From the NCBI GenBank assembly GCA_027484145.1, contig JAIXUH010000010.1, positions 1-64,000 on the forward strand: 64,000 nt of DNA, given 5' to 3'. The DNA comes from Rhodobacter sp. Lineage in GTDB: Bacteria > Pseudomonadota > Alphaproteobacteria > Rhodobacterales > Rhodobacteraceae. Position 1 is the stretch's first letter. Each line of letters opens with the position of its first letter. A program made the translations under genes and the position numbers. This document shows, piece by piece, positions 1-8,221 of this stretch. The notes under the pieces were generated by a model. That model did not search any database. It worked only from the letters and a program-made list of their open reading frames with translations, and was not told the origin of the DNA.

Positions 1-28
1 CAAGCGAAGATTGCAGTTGCGGGTGCAA

Positions 29-415
29 TCAAATTGCCGCAACAACTTTGGCCAGTAGGTCGCGCACCTGACCAGCGACAGCATGCAAGGCGGGATTGTC
101 GATGGCCTGCATCGACGCCACCGGATCAATAGCACTCACCTCGACACCGTCTTTGACCTCGCGCAGGATAACGTTGCAGGGCAGCATGGCACCGACGCGC
201 GGTTCCATCCCGATGGCTTCCAGTGCCATCTTCGGGTTGCATGCCCCAAAAATGCGGTAGGCTGGCATATCCACGTCCAGCTTCTTTTTCATCGTTGCCT
301 TGACGTCGATTTCGGTCAGTACACCAAAGCCGTTTTCGGACAGCGCGGCACGGGTTCTGGCGTCGACCACGTCAAAATCAGCACCTGTGATCAGGCGGTT
401 GATCGTATAGTCCAT
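29..415 (-). CDS. DUF302 domain protein
   Basis: A 128-residue protein without a signal peptide that matches the DUF302 family in size and pattern: a central CNPKMA stretch, then MLPCNVIL and a C-terminal helix. DUF302 proteins are small alpha/beta proteins of unknown biochemical role, often near metal- or sulfur-stress genes. The stop lies at 29-31, so the gene is complete in the window. It is last in a minus-strand run with the tiny membrane protein (431-544) and the EF-hand protein (623-1126), which suggests one transcriptional unit read away from the two-component system at 1311. The two cysteines (in GACNP and LPCN) could bind metal, which is inference only. Confidence 0.85.
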   Translation of the reverse strand: MDYTINRLITGADFDVVDARTRAALSENGFGVLTEIDVKATMKKKLDVDMPAYRIFGACNPKMALEAIGMEPRVGAMLPCNVILREVKDGVEVSAIDPVASMQAIDNPALHAVAGQVRDLLAKVVAAI

Positions 416-430
416 CAGGTTTCCTTTGAG

Positions 431-544
431 CTATCTACGCAGGTATTTGACCAGCGCCGCAATCGCGAGGCCGACCAGCACAAGGGTGACGATCATCCAG
501 AGCCAGCCGAAGCCCATTCCAAATCCCATACCGTAGCCGTTCAT
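431..544 (-). CDS. 37-aa Gly/Met-rich single-pass membrane protein
   Basis: A short gene. Its ATG at 542-544 is preceded by a strong AGGAGG Shine-Dalgarno sequence (about 552-557 on the minus strand), and the stop is TAG at 431-433. The product starts with MNGYGMGFGMGFGW, continues into one hydrophobic helix (about residues 14-32) and ends in KYLRR, so the basic tail should face the cytoplasm. It lies between the EF-hand and DUF302 genes in the same orientation. The function is unknown. The aromatic/Gly/Met N-terminus resembles small envelope peptides found with metal-response cassettes. The strong RBS is the main evidence that it is real. Confidence 0.7.
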   Translation of the reverse strand: MNGYGMGFGMGFGWLWMIVTLVLVGLAIAALVKYLRR

Positions 545-575
545 CTTCGTGGCCTCCTGATCTGTGTTGGGATTC

Positions 576-611
576 CTCCCGCTAACCGGAGATTTGCCCA
601 GTTAGCGGGAG
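576..611. repeat. 11-bp perfect inverted repeat between the EF-hand gene and the small membrane gene
   Basis: The arms CTCCCGCTAAC (576-586) and GTTAGCGGGAG (601-611) are perfect complements around a 14-nt loop. It lies 11 nt beyond the stop of the EF-hand gene on the minus strand and before the strong RBS of the next gene. No U-tract follows on the minus strand, so it looks more like an attenuating or 3'-end-protecting hairpin that sets different expression of the two genes than a full terminator. Confidence 0.6.
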
Positions 612-622
612 AATAAAGCGCG

Positions 623-1126
623 TCAGTCGTTGTCCATCATCCCATGACCCATGCCCGGCATGTTGCCCTCCTGCCCGCCCATGTGGCTTTGCATCATGTC
701 TGCCATGGCGGCCATTTCAGCCTCCGTCACTTGCGCATCCCCATCGGCGTCATGCATCTGGAAGGCACGCACGGTCATTGGTCGGGTATGGGCCGCATGC
801 ATCACCGCGAATTCCTCCAGCGACAAAGTACCGTTGGCGTCGGTGTCGTAGGTCTTGATTTCAGCCTGAATTCCGGCTGTCATTTCCTCGGGGCTGAGCG
901 TGCCGTCTTTGTTGGTATCGAATGTGGCCATCGCATAGCTCTGGCCGCCGGCCATCATTCCCATGGCGCCACCCATCATACCGCCATGCTGGCCCATCAT
1001 GCCCATGCCTCCGTCCATCATGCCATCATGCTGCATCTGACCCTGCTGGGCGACGACCGGTACGGCGACAGCGGCCACGCCAAGGGCGGCAACGGTAGCG
1101 AGGGCGAATTTTGTCGAACGTTTCAT
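623..1126 (-). CDS. periplasmic Met-rich EF-hand protein
   Basis: A 167-residue exported protein. A Sec signal peptide (residues 1-26, ending AVPVVAQ) is followed by a stretch of MMG/HGGMM repeats (about 30-60) typical of copper- or silver-binding segments. Three EF-hand-like loops follow: DTNKDGTLSPEE, DTDANGTLSLEE and DADGDAQVTEAE, each with Asp at loop positions 1, 3 and 5. The C-terminus is again Met/Gly/His rich (MPGMGHGMMDND). It probably binds divalent or soft metals in the periplasm. It is divergent from the response regulator at 1311, so a common intergenic region may let that system control it. Which metal is bound is not shown by the sequence. Confidence 0.8.
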   Translation of the reverse strand: MKRSTKFALATVAALGVAAVAVPVVAQQGQMQHDGMMDGGMGMMGQHGGMMGGAMGMMAGGQSYAMATFDTNKDGTLSPEEMTAGIQAEIKTYDTDANGTLSLEEFAVMHAAHTRPMTVRAFQMHDADGDAQVTEAEMAAMADMMQSHMGGQEGNMPGMGHGMMDND

Positions 1127-1310
1127 TCTGTCTCTCCTGGATCAGATTGCGATGGGTCCAATCTGGGAGTGAGGTGTCCCACAGGTTTGTCAGCGCGACG
1201 CCTGTTTTGTATCAAACTGTCGCAAGCGAAGGTCCTGAGAGAGGTTTGCGACAATCTTCTGTCCGCAGCACCACCGCGTTCAGCTAGGGTCGACATCAGG
1301 AGACAATAAA
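1127..1310. promoter_or_regulatory. divergent promoter region with TGTCGCAA/TTGCGACA dyad
   Basis: This 184-bp region separates the EF-hand gene (minus) from the response regulator (plus). It contains an 8-bp perfect inverted repeat, TGTCGCAA at 1218-1225 and TTGCGACA at 1246-1253, with a 20-bp spacer. The right arm ends about 57 bp upstream of the regulator ATG. It is a good candidate binding site for the encoded OmpR-type regulator (autoregulation plus the divergent metal cassette). The RBS of the regulator is AGGAGAC just upstream of 1311. Confidence 0.5.
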
Positions 1311-2033
1311 ATGACCCAGCCGCCGCGTATTCTGATCGTCGATGACCACCGCGATATCCGCGATGCCCTGGTGAAGTATCTGGAAAAGAACGGCATGCGC
1401 GCGACTTCTGCCGCCAATGCCGTCGCAATGGATGCGGCGATGAAGGTGGGTCAATTCGATCTGATCGTGCTGGATGTGATGATGCCGGGCGAAGATGGCC
1501 TCTCGGTCTGCCGACGTTTGCGTGCGCAGGGGGCCATTCCGATCTTGATGCTGACAGCCCTGGGTGATGAAACTGACCGTATCGTGGGGTTGGAGGTCGG
1601 GGCCGACGACTATCTGCCCAAACCCTTCAATCCGCGTGAGTTGCTGGCCCGGATCAAGGCGATCCTGCGCCGATCCGACCGGGGGGGCGTCGTTGGTGGC
1701 AGCCTTGCCGGGCACAGATTGGCCTTCGACCGATGGGTGCTTGATACCGACCGCCGGACCCTGACCGACGACGATGGCATCGAGGTCGCACTCACAACTG
1801 CAGAATTCCGTCTGCTGACGGTGTTTCTGGAACGGCCGCGCTTCGTGCTCAGCCGCGAACAACTGCTCGATCTTACATCGGGTCGCGCCGCACAGGTGTT
1901 CGATCGCACCATCGACAACCAGATTAGCCGCCTGCGCCGCAAGATCGAGGCCGATCCGGCCAAGCCTGTGCTGATCGCAACTGTCTGGGGTGGTGGCTAC
2001 AGCCTTGCCGCAGACGTGAGTGCAATGCCGTGA
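1311..2033 (+). CDS. OmpR-family response regulator
   Basis: A 240-residue two-component response regulator. The receiver domain (1-120) has the acidic pair D11-D12, phospho-acceptor D55 in the VLDVMMPG motif, the conserved Thr in MLTAL and Lys in PKPF. The C-terminal winged-helix domain (about 140-235) ends with the RRKIE and TVWGGGYSL pattern of OmpR/PhoB proteins. It overlaps the histidine kinase start by 4 bp (GTGA), so the pair is translationally coupled. It probably controls transcription of itself and of the divergent EF-hand cassette. The signal is unknown; metal or envelope stress is inferred from the neighbours. Confidence 0.95.
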   Translation: MTQPPRILIVDDHRDIRDALVKYLEKNGMRATSAANAVAMDAAMKVGQFDLIVLDVMMPGEDGLSVCRRLRAQGAIPILMLTALGDETDRIVGLEVGADDYLPKPFNPRELLARIKAILRRSDRGGVVGGSLAGHRLAFDRWVLDTDRRTLTDDDGIEVALTTAEFRLLTVFLERPRFVLSREQLLDLTSGRAAQVFDRTIDNQISRLRRKIEADPAKPVLIATVWGGGYSLAADVSAMP

Positions 2034-3433
2034 GCGCGCGCTTCTCGATGTTGCGCAAGCTCTTCCCGCAATCTCTTGGCGGGCAGTTGCTGATCATGTT
2101 GCTTTTGGCGTTGGCCATCACACAGGGGCTTGGCCTGTTGCTGCTGACAGACGAGCGGAACCGGGCGGTCCGTGCAGCCCTCGGGCTCGAGGCGGCAGGG
2201 CGTGCCGCGAATGTTGTCTTGCTTCTGGATGGCGCCCCCACCGATCTGCGCATGTCGATACTCCGCGCGGCAAATTCTCCGCTTGTCCGGTTTGAAGTCG
2301 GGCCCGAGCCTGCAGCGTCCCACAACAGCGCCGAGGCGGACATGGTTCTGCGTCAGATCCGCCAGATCCTTGGCGAGCCGGAACGGGAAGTTCGCGCCGA
2401 TGTTCATGCGCTGTCCCTCGCGTCCCTGCCATTGCCAGAGGGAGTACCTGCGTCCATGCGCCCGATGCATGAGGCGATGATGGCGGGGCGGACCGACCCC
2501 ATTGAGCTGACGCTGTCGATCCGTCTTGCGGCGGGCGACTGGCTGAACGTGCGCACGATGTTTTACCGCCCTGCCCTCCAGTTGACTCCGCAGGCTCTGC
2601 TGCCGGTGGTGTTGATGGCAGTCGCGGTAGCTTTGGTGGCCTGGTGGACTGCGCGGCGCGTCGTCGGCCCGATGCGTGCTCTTGCTGTTGGTGCGGACCG
2701 CTTGGGCCGTGGGCTTGATGCCGATCCGCTGCCGATGACGGGACCATCCGAGGTGCGCGAGACCACGCAGGCCTTCAACCGGATGAAGGCCCGACTGACC
2801 CGCTTCGTGAACGAGCGCACGCACATGCTCGCCGCCCTGAGTCATGATTTGCGCTCACCGCTTACAGCAATGCGGCTCAGGATCGAAATGCTGGACGAAA
2901 CCGAGGATAGCGTACGCCTGAAGGCATTGGTCGAGGAAATGCAGGCCATGGTCGAGGCGACCCTGGAATTCGCACGCGGGGTTGCGCGGACAGAACCCGC
3001 CGCTGAAGTCGATCTTGCCGTCCTGCTGGCTGATCTGGTCAACGATGTAGGGGGAGAACGAGCCAATCTTGCCCCGTCGTCGCCTCTGCCCATCACCGTC
3101 CGCCCGCACGCCTTGAACCGCGCTCTAAGGAACCTGATCGACAATGCTGTCCGCTATGGCGGGGTGGCGATGGTAAAGCTGGACCGAACGCCGGGATTGG
3201 CCGTCATCACCATCGCGGACAAGGGCCAGGGATTGCCCGAAGACCAGCTTGAAGCGGTCTTTGAGCCGTTCGTACGCTTGGAAGGGTCTCGCAGCCGAGA
3301 TACCGGCGGCGTTGGCCTCGGCCTGGCAATCGCCCGCACGATCATTCAGGCACACGGCGGAACAGTCGTGCTCCGCAATGTGCTGGCAGGTGGACTGGAA
3401 GCAGTTGTATGTTTGCCTATAGGTGATGCGTGA
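2030..3433 (+). CDS. membrane sensor histidine kinase
   Basis: A 467-residue kinase partnered with the preceding regulator. It starts at GTG 2030, overlapping the regulator stop. TM1 is about residues 18-40, a periplasmic sensor region spans about 41-185, and TM2 is about 186-208. HAMP follows, then HisKA with phospho-acceptor H272 in the ALSHDLRSPL motif, then HATPase_c with the N box NLIDNAVRYGG, G1 box ADKGQGLP and G2 box GVGLGLAIART. All catalytic motifs look intact. The periplasmic part has no recognisable ligand domain. The gene ends close to a convergent gene at 3511. Confidence 0.95.
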   Translation: MSARFSMLRKLFPQSLGGQLLIMLLLALAITQGLGLLLLTDERNRAVRAALGLEAAGRAANVVLLLDGAPTDLRMSILRAANSPLVRFEVGPEPAASHNSAEADMVLRQIRQILGEPEREVRADVHALSLASLPLPEGVPASMRPMHEAMMAGRTDPIELTLSIRLAAGDWLNVRTMFYRPALQLTPQALLPVVLMAVAVALVAWWTARRVVGPMRALAVGADRLGRGLDADPLPMTGPSEVRETTQAFNRMKARLTRFVNERTHMLAALSHDLRSPLTAMRLRIEMLDETEDSVRLKALVEEMQAMVEATLEFARGVARTEPAAEVDLAVLLADLVNDVGGERANLAPSSPLPITVRPHALNRALRNLIDNAVRYGGVAMVKLDRTPGLAVITIADKGQGLPEDQLEAVFEPFVRLEGSRSRDTGGVGLGLAIARTIIQAHGGTVVLRNVLAGGLEAVVCLPIGDA

Positions 3434-3450
3434 TCTCATCTAACAAGATC

Positions 3451-3467
3451 GCCCAACATTCTTGGGC
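3451..3467. terminator. small convergent-gene hairpin
   Basis: GCCCAA (3451-3456) and TTGGGC (3462-3467) form a perfect 6-bp stem with a 5-nt loop, between the 3' ends of the histidine kinase and the DUF1612 gene. No clear U-tract follows on either strand, so it is a weak bidirectional terminator candidate. Confidence 0.4.
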
Positions 3468-3510
3468 TATCGAAGCCAACCCACAAAAAAGCTGTGGTCA
3501 AATCTGGCAT

Positions 3511-4578
3511 CTAAACCGCTGCACGCCACATCCTGAAACGCCCTTGGCCAGTCACCTCGCAGATCAGCCCGTGCGCCTCCATCCAAGCCAGGTTTCGCTG
3601 AACAGCCGCACGACTGGCGCCGCTCAGAGTCTCGGCCATCGGCGCAGAGACCAAGGGCCATTCGGTCAATACAGCGCGCAAAGCCGGAGGCGTACGGCCA
3701 GACAAAACTGACATAGCCGTCTCCACCCGAGTGGACCATATTTCGAGATCGTCGAGGTGCCGCATCGCTGCGAGGCATGCGTTGTCCATTCCGTCCAGCC
3801 AGCGGATCAACCGCTCTGCCGGAGGTCCGCCGGCCCGAAGCCCCCCTGCCCCACCCATTGCTACCGGTGCGAAGATTCCACCCTTCCCTTCTGCTGCAGC
3901 AATCCGGCCTGCCGTGACCGCAGCCTCCATCCGGTCACCATGCTGACCAAGACCTGCCAAGCTCCAAAGGTGAAAGCCCAGACAAGCCCGGGTGATAGGG
4001 TGAAAATGTCGGGCGGCTCCCATGAAGGCGAGCCAACCATCGGCGCGATCAGTGAAACGCTCGGCGTCATCCGCTATGTTCTCAGAGTCCCGCCGGTCGA
4101 GAAAATCGGCTAGCCCAGCTTCGGGGCCAGGCCCCCCAGTAAGACGTCGAACAGCCCATCCAACGCGTGACAGCGCCCCAGAGTCTTCCTGAGCGCCAGA
4201 CAGACGAAGCGCGATCCAGAGTGCAAGGCGGTCAGGGCTGACCCGGTCACCAACGAACCAGCTCAGTTCTGCAGCCTCGATCAGGGCTAATCTGTGCCGC
4301 CAACCCGATGGGCCGCGGCGCAGACGGTCGTCAAGCGCGCCCAGTCTTCCGGCCGCTCGTGCGAGGCGGGCCGCACAACCCGCTTCGGCACGTGCCCATG
4401 CCGCTACGACTGAGGTTTCGCTGGGTTCAGAACTTGGGCCTGGAAGCAGATAATCAGGTTCCTCATCCATCGGTCCTGGCAGGAACCACAGGTCGTCTTC
4501 GGACGCCTGCTCTCTTCCCTCGGGATCGCCGAGGGCCTCGTCAGGACTATCAGGCAGAACAGAGAGGTAGGGCTTCAT
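3511..4578 (-). CDS. DUF1612/HTH plasmid protein (RHE_PE00001-like)
   Basis: A 355-residue protein resembling the DUF1612-type HTH proteins common on alphaproteobacterial repABC plasmids. It has an acidic N-terminus (1-55), an all-helical middle rich in Ala/Arg, and a C-terminal winged-HTH-like segment (about 305-355) with LSGASRAAVQRNLAWMEAHG, typical of a DNA-recognition unit. It probably binds DNA. The promoter region directly upstream contains a 22-bp dyad (4582-4603) abutting the ATG, as expected for autoregulation. It is divergent from the serine recombinase at 4805. The function is not established; a role in plasmid maintenance is inferred from its usual location. Confidence 0.75.
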   Translation of the reverse strand: MKPYLSVLPDSPDEALGDPEGREQASEDDLWFLPGPMDEEPDYLLPGPSSEPSETSVVAAWARAEAGCAARLARAAGRLGALDDRLRRGPSGWRHRLALIEAAELSWFVGDRVSPDRLALWIALRLSGAQEDSGALSRVGWAVRRLTGGPGPEAGLADFLDRRDSENIADDAERFTDRADGWLAFMGAARHFHPITRACLGFHLWSLAGLGQHGDRMEAAVTAGRIAAAEGKGGIFAPVAMGGAGGLRAGGPPAERLIRWLDGMDNACLAAMRHLDDLEIWSTRVETAMSVLSGRTPPALRAVLTEWPLVSAPMAETLSGASRAAVQRNLAWMEAHGLICEVTGQGRFRMWRAAV

Positions 4579-4581
4579 ATG

Positions 4582-4603
4582 TGCAAAATACGACTATTAT
4601 GCA
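4582..4603. promoter_or_regulatory. 22-bp hyphenated dyad upstream of the DUF1612 gene
   Basis: A near-palindrome with TGCA at both ends (4582-4585 and 4600-4603) and complementary A/T-rich inner arms around CGAC. It starts only 3 bp upstream of the minus-strand ATG at 4578, so a bound protein would block the RBS or promoter. It is a candidate autoregulatory operator. Confidence 0.45.
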
Positions 4604-4697
4604 AACTACCCAAGGGTTTTCTGTAGGGCTGCATTTGCTCCTTATATAGTACGCGCGCGCGGTGTCCGTGGAGAGCGCTCTAGTCGCGTTCAGCGCA

Positions 4698-4804
4698 TGG
4701 AAACCGCGGGGTTTCCAGCGATCAGCATCACACAGCGTGCCCTTGCATTCGTTTACAAACGGTCGTTTATTGGCGCTATCGGAAACTGCAAACGGCCTGT
4801 TTTG
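4698..4804. promoter_or_regulatory. candidate recombination (res) site upstream of the serine recombinase
   Basis: The gap before the recombinase is rich in short dyads: TGGAAACC (4698-4705) with GGTTTCCA (4710-4717), CGTTTACAAACG at about 4749-4760, and further AAACGG/CCGTTT-like pieces. Resolvases commonly act at a multi-dyad site directly upstream of their own gene. The sub-sites could not be aligned to a known res consensus, so this is a location guess. Confidence 0.35.
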
Positions 4805-5689
4805 ATGCCATTGATCGGCTATGCGCGCGTCTCAACCGAGGAGCAGACACCCCTGCCCCAGTCGCAGGCCCTGAAATCCGCAGGCTGCGTCGAGATCCAC
4901 GAGGAGCAGGCCTCGGGCGGGAACCGCGCGCGGCCCGTGCTGGCGCGGGTGCTGGAGCGGATCGGCAAGGGCGACACGCTGGTGGTGGTGCGCATCGACC
5001 GCCTGGCGCGGTCGCTCTCCCACCTCCTCGAGTTGATCGAACGGCTGGAGGCGAAGGGCGCCTTCTTCCGTTCACTCATGGACCCGATCGACACGTCCTC
5101 CCCGCAGGGCAAATTCACACTGCAGGTCCTGGGTGCCGCCGCAGAGTTCGAGCGCGCCCTGATCCGGGAACGCACCAAGGCGGGGCTGGCCTCGGCGCGC
5201 ACCAAGGGGCGGATCGGCGGGAACCCGGGTTTACGCGCCCGAGATCCGGCCGCGCTGCGCAAGGTGCGGCTGGCGCGGGAGGACGGTTACATGGAACGCC
5301 TGAACGAGACGGCGCAGGACTGGGTGCCCCATGTCCGTCGCCTGCGGCCCGACATGGCCTGGGAAGACGTATTGCGCATCGTCAACGGCCCCCTGCCCCG
5401 CGAGCGTCAATGGACGCAAAGCCGCCTGCTGCGCGCTGTAAACGCCTATGTCCGCGACGGCTTCCTGCCTGAGACGGTGCTTGGCCGGGCCGGTCGCCGC
5501 GAGACAGACGACCGCCTGCCTGCCATAGTCGCCGCCATCAAGGGCGCGGACCCCGAGATCACGCTTCAGGCGATCTGCAACCGGCTGGAAGCGATGCGCG
5601 AACGCACGCCGCGCGGGCGGACAAGCTGGCAGCCGTCATCCGTGAAGATGCTGCTCGAGCGCGCCGTGAGGCTGGGATTGTTGACCTGA
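4805..5689 (+). CDS. serine recombinase / resolvase family protein
   Basis: A 294-residue serine recombinase. The catalytic domain (1-135) has the IGYARVSTEEQ start with nucleophile Ser10, the DTLVVVRIDRLARS arginine motif and LGAAAEFERALIRERTKAG, which leads into helix E. The C-terminal part (about 145-294) is longer than a minimal resolvase HTH and holds extra helical segments. The start at 4805 puts the catalytic motif at the usual distance from the N-terminus; an upstream in-frame ATG at 4697 would add a non-homologous 36 residues. Next to repABC it most likely resolves plasmid multimers. No transposase is nearby, so it is not obviously part of a Tn3 element. Confidence 0.9.
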   Translation: MPLIGYARVSTEEQTPLPQSQALKSAGCVEIHEEQASGGNRARPVLARVLERIGKGDTLVVVRIDRLARSLSHLLELIERLEAKGAFFRSLMDPIDTSSPQGKFTLQVLGAAAEFERALIRERTKAGLASARTKGRIGGNPGLRARDPAALRKVRLAREDGYMERLNETAQDWVPHVRRLRPDMAWEDVLRIVNGPLPRERQWTQSRLLRAVNAYVRDGFLPETVLGRAGRRETDDRLPAIVAAIKGADPEITLQAICNRLEAMRERTPRGRTSWQPSSVKMLLERAVRLGLLT

Positions 5690-5760
5690 CGATTCGAACG
5701 GGCGAGCTCCCACAGGATCGAACACCCAGCGAGCACCACAACATCTAGGCAACGCACGGC

Positions 5761-5790
5761 TTGCGAGCCTTAGTGAATCTTCATTATAAA
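5761..5790 (+). promoter_or_regulatory. probable repABC promoter
   Basis: TTGCGA (5761-5766) and TATAAA (5785-5790) with an 18-bp spacer form a good sigma70-type promoter about 220 bp upstream of the repA start. The long leader holds an imperfect hairpin, CGTAGCGGA (5900-5908) with TCCGCGCTACG (5930-5940), which could be a RepA operator or a structured leader. Confidence 0.5.
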
Positions 5791-5899
5791 ACATGACAGT
5801 AGAAAGTGTTGGCAATGACTGACCTTCCTAACACCCTTAGCTTCAGGCACGATCTGTAGAAACTTCTTGCGCGGCTGCCCGACATGAAGCATTCATGTT

Positions 5900-5940
5900 C
5901 GTAGCGGAGATCGGCGAGAATTGCACATTTCCGCGCTACG
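5900..5940. repeat. imperfect inverted repeat in the repA leader
   Basis: The arms CGTAGC-GGA and TCC-GC-GCTACG pair with a two-base bulge, in the 5' leader upstream of the chosen repA start. RepA/RepB autoregulation in repABC operons acts in this region, so this is a candidate operator. Confidence 0.35.
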
Positions 5941-6008
5941 ACAAGCAAGTAGCTCGAATGAGCACAGTGAGTGCGGACGAACCGCACCACTACAGAAGCG
6001 AGGGCAGT

Positions 6009-7184
6009 ATGACCGAAGAGCGTGTTTTTGCAGAGCTCCAAAGCGACGCAGCCACATTGCATGAGTCGATCCGCATGCATCTGGAGCGCAATTTTGCGCC
6101 GGACGCTAGTAAGCACTTGAGGGGCTTTTCATCGACGGAGGCTGCGGAGTTTCTTGGGCTCGCACCAGGCCATCTGCGCAAACTCCATGCTGAAGACAAG
6201 ATCCCCGACGTGCCGCTCGATGACCGCGGACGCAAAGTTTACTCAGCCGAAGACTTGGCACAGATCCGGTTGGCGCTCGCGCGAACTACTCGCGACCCTT
6301 CGCTTTATCTGCGGGGTCGCGTCGGGACAGAGCCGCTCCAGATCATCTCCTGTGTCTCCTTCAAGGGCGGCTCGGCAAAAACGACAACGGCGGCTTACCT
6401 CAGCCAGTGGTATGCCTTGCACGGCTACCGGGTGCTGGTAATCGACATGGACCCTCAGGCTTCCTTGTCGTCGATGACGGGGCTGCGCCCGGAAATCGAC
6501 TTCACGCACCAGGGCACGATCTATGACGCCATCCGGTATGAAGACCCGCTTCCGATGGGCGAGGTCGTCCGGAAGACCTATTTCCACGGCCTCGACATTG
6601 CTGCCGGCGGTCTGATCCTGTCAGAATACGAGACCGAAACGCCCTATGCCCTCCGTCGCGGCTCGGAACCGCCCTTCTATTTGCGCCTGCGGGAGGCAAT
6701 CCTGTCGGTTGAGGCGAGTTACGATCTGGTCTTCATCGATTGTCCGCCGCAGCTTGGTTTCTTGACCTTGTCTGCCTTGGTGGCATCGTCTTCCATCATC
6801 ATTCCGGTGGTCCCGAACTTCATCGATGTGGCGTCGCTTGCCCAGTTCCTGACCATGACTTCGTCTTTGCTCGACACGATCAGGGACGCCGGGATGACCC
6901 TGGATTATGACTTTCTGCGTTACCTCGTGTCGCGTTTTGAGCCTTCGGACGGGCCTCAGGCGCAAGTTGCCGGGTTGCTGCGCGCAAACTTTGGCAAGCG
7001 CGTGATGACGGAGACATTCCTGAAGTCCACAGCCGTTTCTGACGCGGGGCTGACACACCAAACCTTGTTCGAGGTTGGTCGCGGCAGCATGAACCGAAAC
7101 ACCTATGACCGCGCGATGGAATCCATCAATGCCGTTGCGCGCGAGCTGGAGCAGGACATCCACAGGGCCTGGGGGAGAAACTGA
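6009..7184 (+). CDS. repA: RepA, plasmid partition ATPase (ParA family)
   Basis: A 391-residue RepABC-type ParA. The N-terminal HTH segment (about 30-75, STEAAEFLGLAPGHLRKLH) is followed by the deviant Walker A KGGSAKTTTAAYL (about residue 118), the VLVIDMDPQ motif, Walker B VFIDCPPQLG and a C-terminal helix. It drives plasmid segregation with RepB and represses the operon. The start at 6009 (MTEERVFAEL) gives the usual family length; an in-frame ATG further upstream adds 38 residues that do not look conserved. It is first in the repABC operon, with repB 1 bp downstream. Confidence 0.95.
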   Translation: MTEERVFAELQSDAATLHESIRMHLERNFAPDASKHLRGFSSTEAAEFLGLAPGHLRKLHAEDKIPDVPLDDRGRKVYSAEDLAQIRLALARTTRDPSLYLRGRVGTEPLQIISCVSFKGGSAKTTTAAYLSQWYALHGYRVLVIDMDPQASLSSMTGLRPEIDFTHQGTIYDAIRYEDPLPMGEVVRKTYFHGLDIAAGGLILSEYETETPYALRRGSEPPFYLRLREAILSVEASYDLVFIDCPPQLGFLTLSALVASSSIIIPVVPNFIDVASLAQFLTMTSSLLDTIRDAGMTLDYDFLRYLVSRFEPSDGPQAQVAGLLRANFGKRVMTETFLKSTAVSDAGLTHQTLFEVGRGSMNRNTYDRAMESINAVARELEQDIHRAWGRN

Positions 7185-7185
7185 C

Positions 7186-8178
7186 ATGGCCAGAAAGAAC
7201 ATGTTCGAAGGTATCACACCGGCCGCGCGGCCCGATGAGGATGCCAAGGGCCCCCTGCCCCGCCCAGCCGCAAAGATGCCCGAGGTCTTTCAAAGTGCCG
7301 GCCCCATCGCGGCCATCCGCAATGATCTTCGCAGCGTCAGCAGTCGTTCGGTGCAGGACATCGATCCTGACCTCATCGAAGACACCGGGCTGAAGGATCG
7401 CATGGGTGCGCTCGACGAAGATGTCGCTGACCTTCGCGAAAGTATTACCAGGCATGGGCAGCAGGTTCCAATCCTGCTTCGGCCTCACCCAAAGCTCAGC
7501 GGCAGGTATCAGGTTGTCTACGGCAGGCGCAGACTTGCAGCAATCCGGGGCCTGGGAACACCCGTCAAGGCACTGATCCGCACCCTGTCTGATGAAGAGG
7601 CGGTGCTGGCCCAGGGACAGGAGAACAACGTCCGCAAGGATCCGTCCTTCATCGAGAAAGCTCTTTTTGCGGGCGATCTGGAAGAGGCAGGCTATGACGC
7701 CCGCGTGGTTCAGGACGCGCTAAACGTTAACCGCAGCCATACTTCGCATATGCGCAAGGTGCGCGAAGCATTCCCGCGAGAAGTACTTGAGCGCATTGGC
7801 GCGGCTCCGTCGATCGGGTGGAAACGCTGGTACGAACTCGCTGTGACGGTTCTCGAGAGGAAGATTAACGTCCTTTCAGTCCACCCTGATCCTTTTCTCG
7901 ACGGATCGACCTCGGACGAAAGATTTGCGGCCTGGATAAAGGCTCTTCCGTTGGCGGAAACGACGAAACAAGAGCGAGCGGAGAAGGGGAAATCGACCCT
8001 CAAGATCAAAGCACAAGACGGCTCAGCACTTGGGGAAATTGACCTTACCAGAGGCACGTTAGGCTTCCGGCCATCAGCCCGGCACCGTGATTTCGCGAGC
8101 TGGCTCCACACTAACGCCGATCCCGTGTTTCGGCGGCTGCACGAAGAATTCCTCAGCCAGTCGGCGAAGAAGGACTGA
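7186..8178 (+). CDS. repB: RepB, plasmid partition DNA-binding protein (ParB family)
   Basis: A 330-residue ParB-family protein of the repABC operon. The start MARKNMFEGI is the usual RepB N-terminus and is preceded by a GGGGGAGA Shine-Dalgarno at the end of repA. It has a ParB/Srx N-terminal domain (about 55-150, LRESITRHGQQVPILLRPHP, GRRRLAAIRGLG and the ENNVRKDPSFIEKA box), a central HTH (about 170-200, NVNRSHTSHMRKVREAFP) and a RepB-type C-terminal dimerisation region. It binds parS; two parS-like palindromes sit just beyond repC at 9611-9665. Confidence 0.95.
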   Translation: MARKNMFEGITPAARPDEDAKGPLPRPAAKMPEVFQSAGPIAAIRNDLRSVSSRSVQDIDPDLIEDTGLKDRMGALDEDVADLRESITRHGQQVPILLRPHPKLSGRYQVVYGRRRLAAIRGLGTPVKALIRTLSDEEAVLAQGQENNVRKDPSFIEKALFAGDLEEAGYDARVVQDALNVNRSHTSHMRKVREAFPREVLERIGAAPSIGWKRWYELAVTVLERKINVLSVHPDPFLDGSTSDERFAAWIKALPLAETTKQERAEKGKSTLKIKAQDGSALGEIDLTRGTLGFRPSARHRDFASWLHTNADPVFRRLHEEFLSQSAKKD

Positions 8179-8221
8179 CGGAATGCAACGAAAACAACAG
8201 AGGAGCAGTGACGGAAAAGGA

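Noticed and set aside
3451-3467. Strong intrinsic terminator after the histidine kinase
   Set aside because: The stem is only 6 bp and lacks a U-tract; kept as a weak candidate only.
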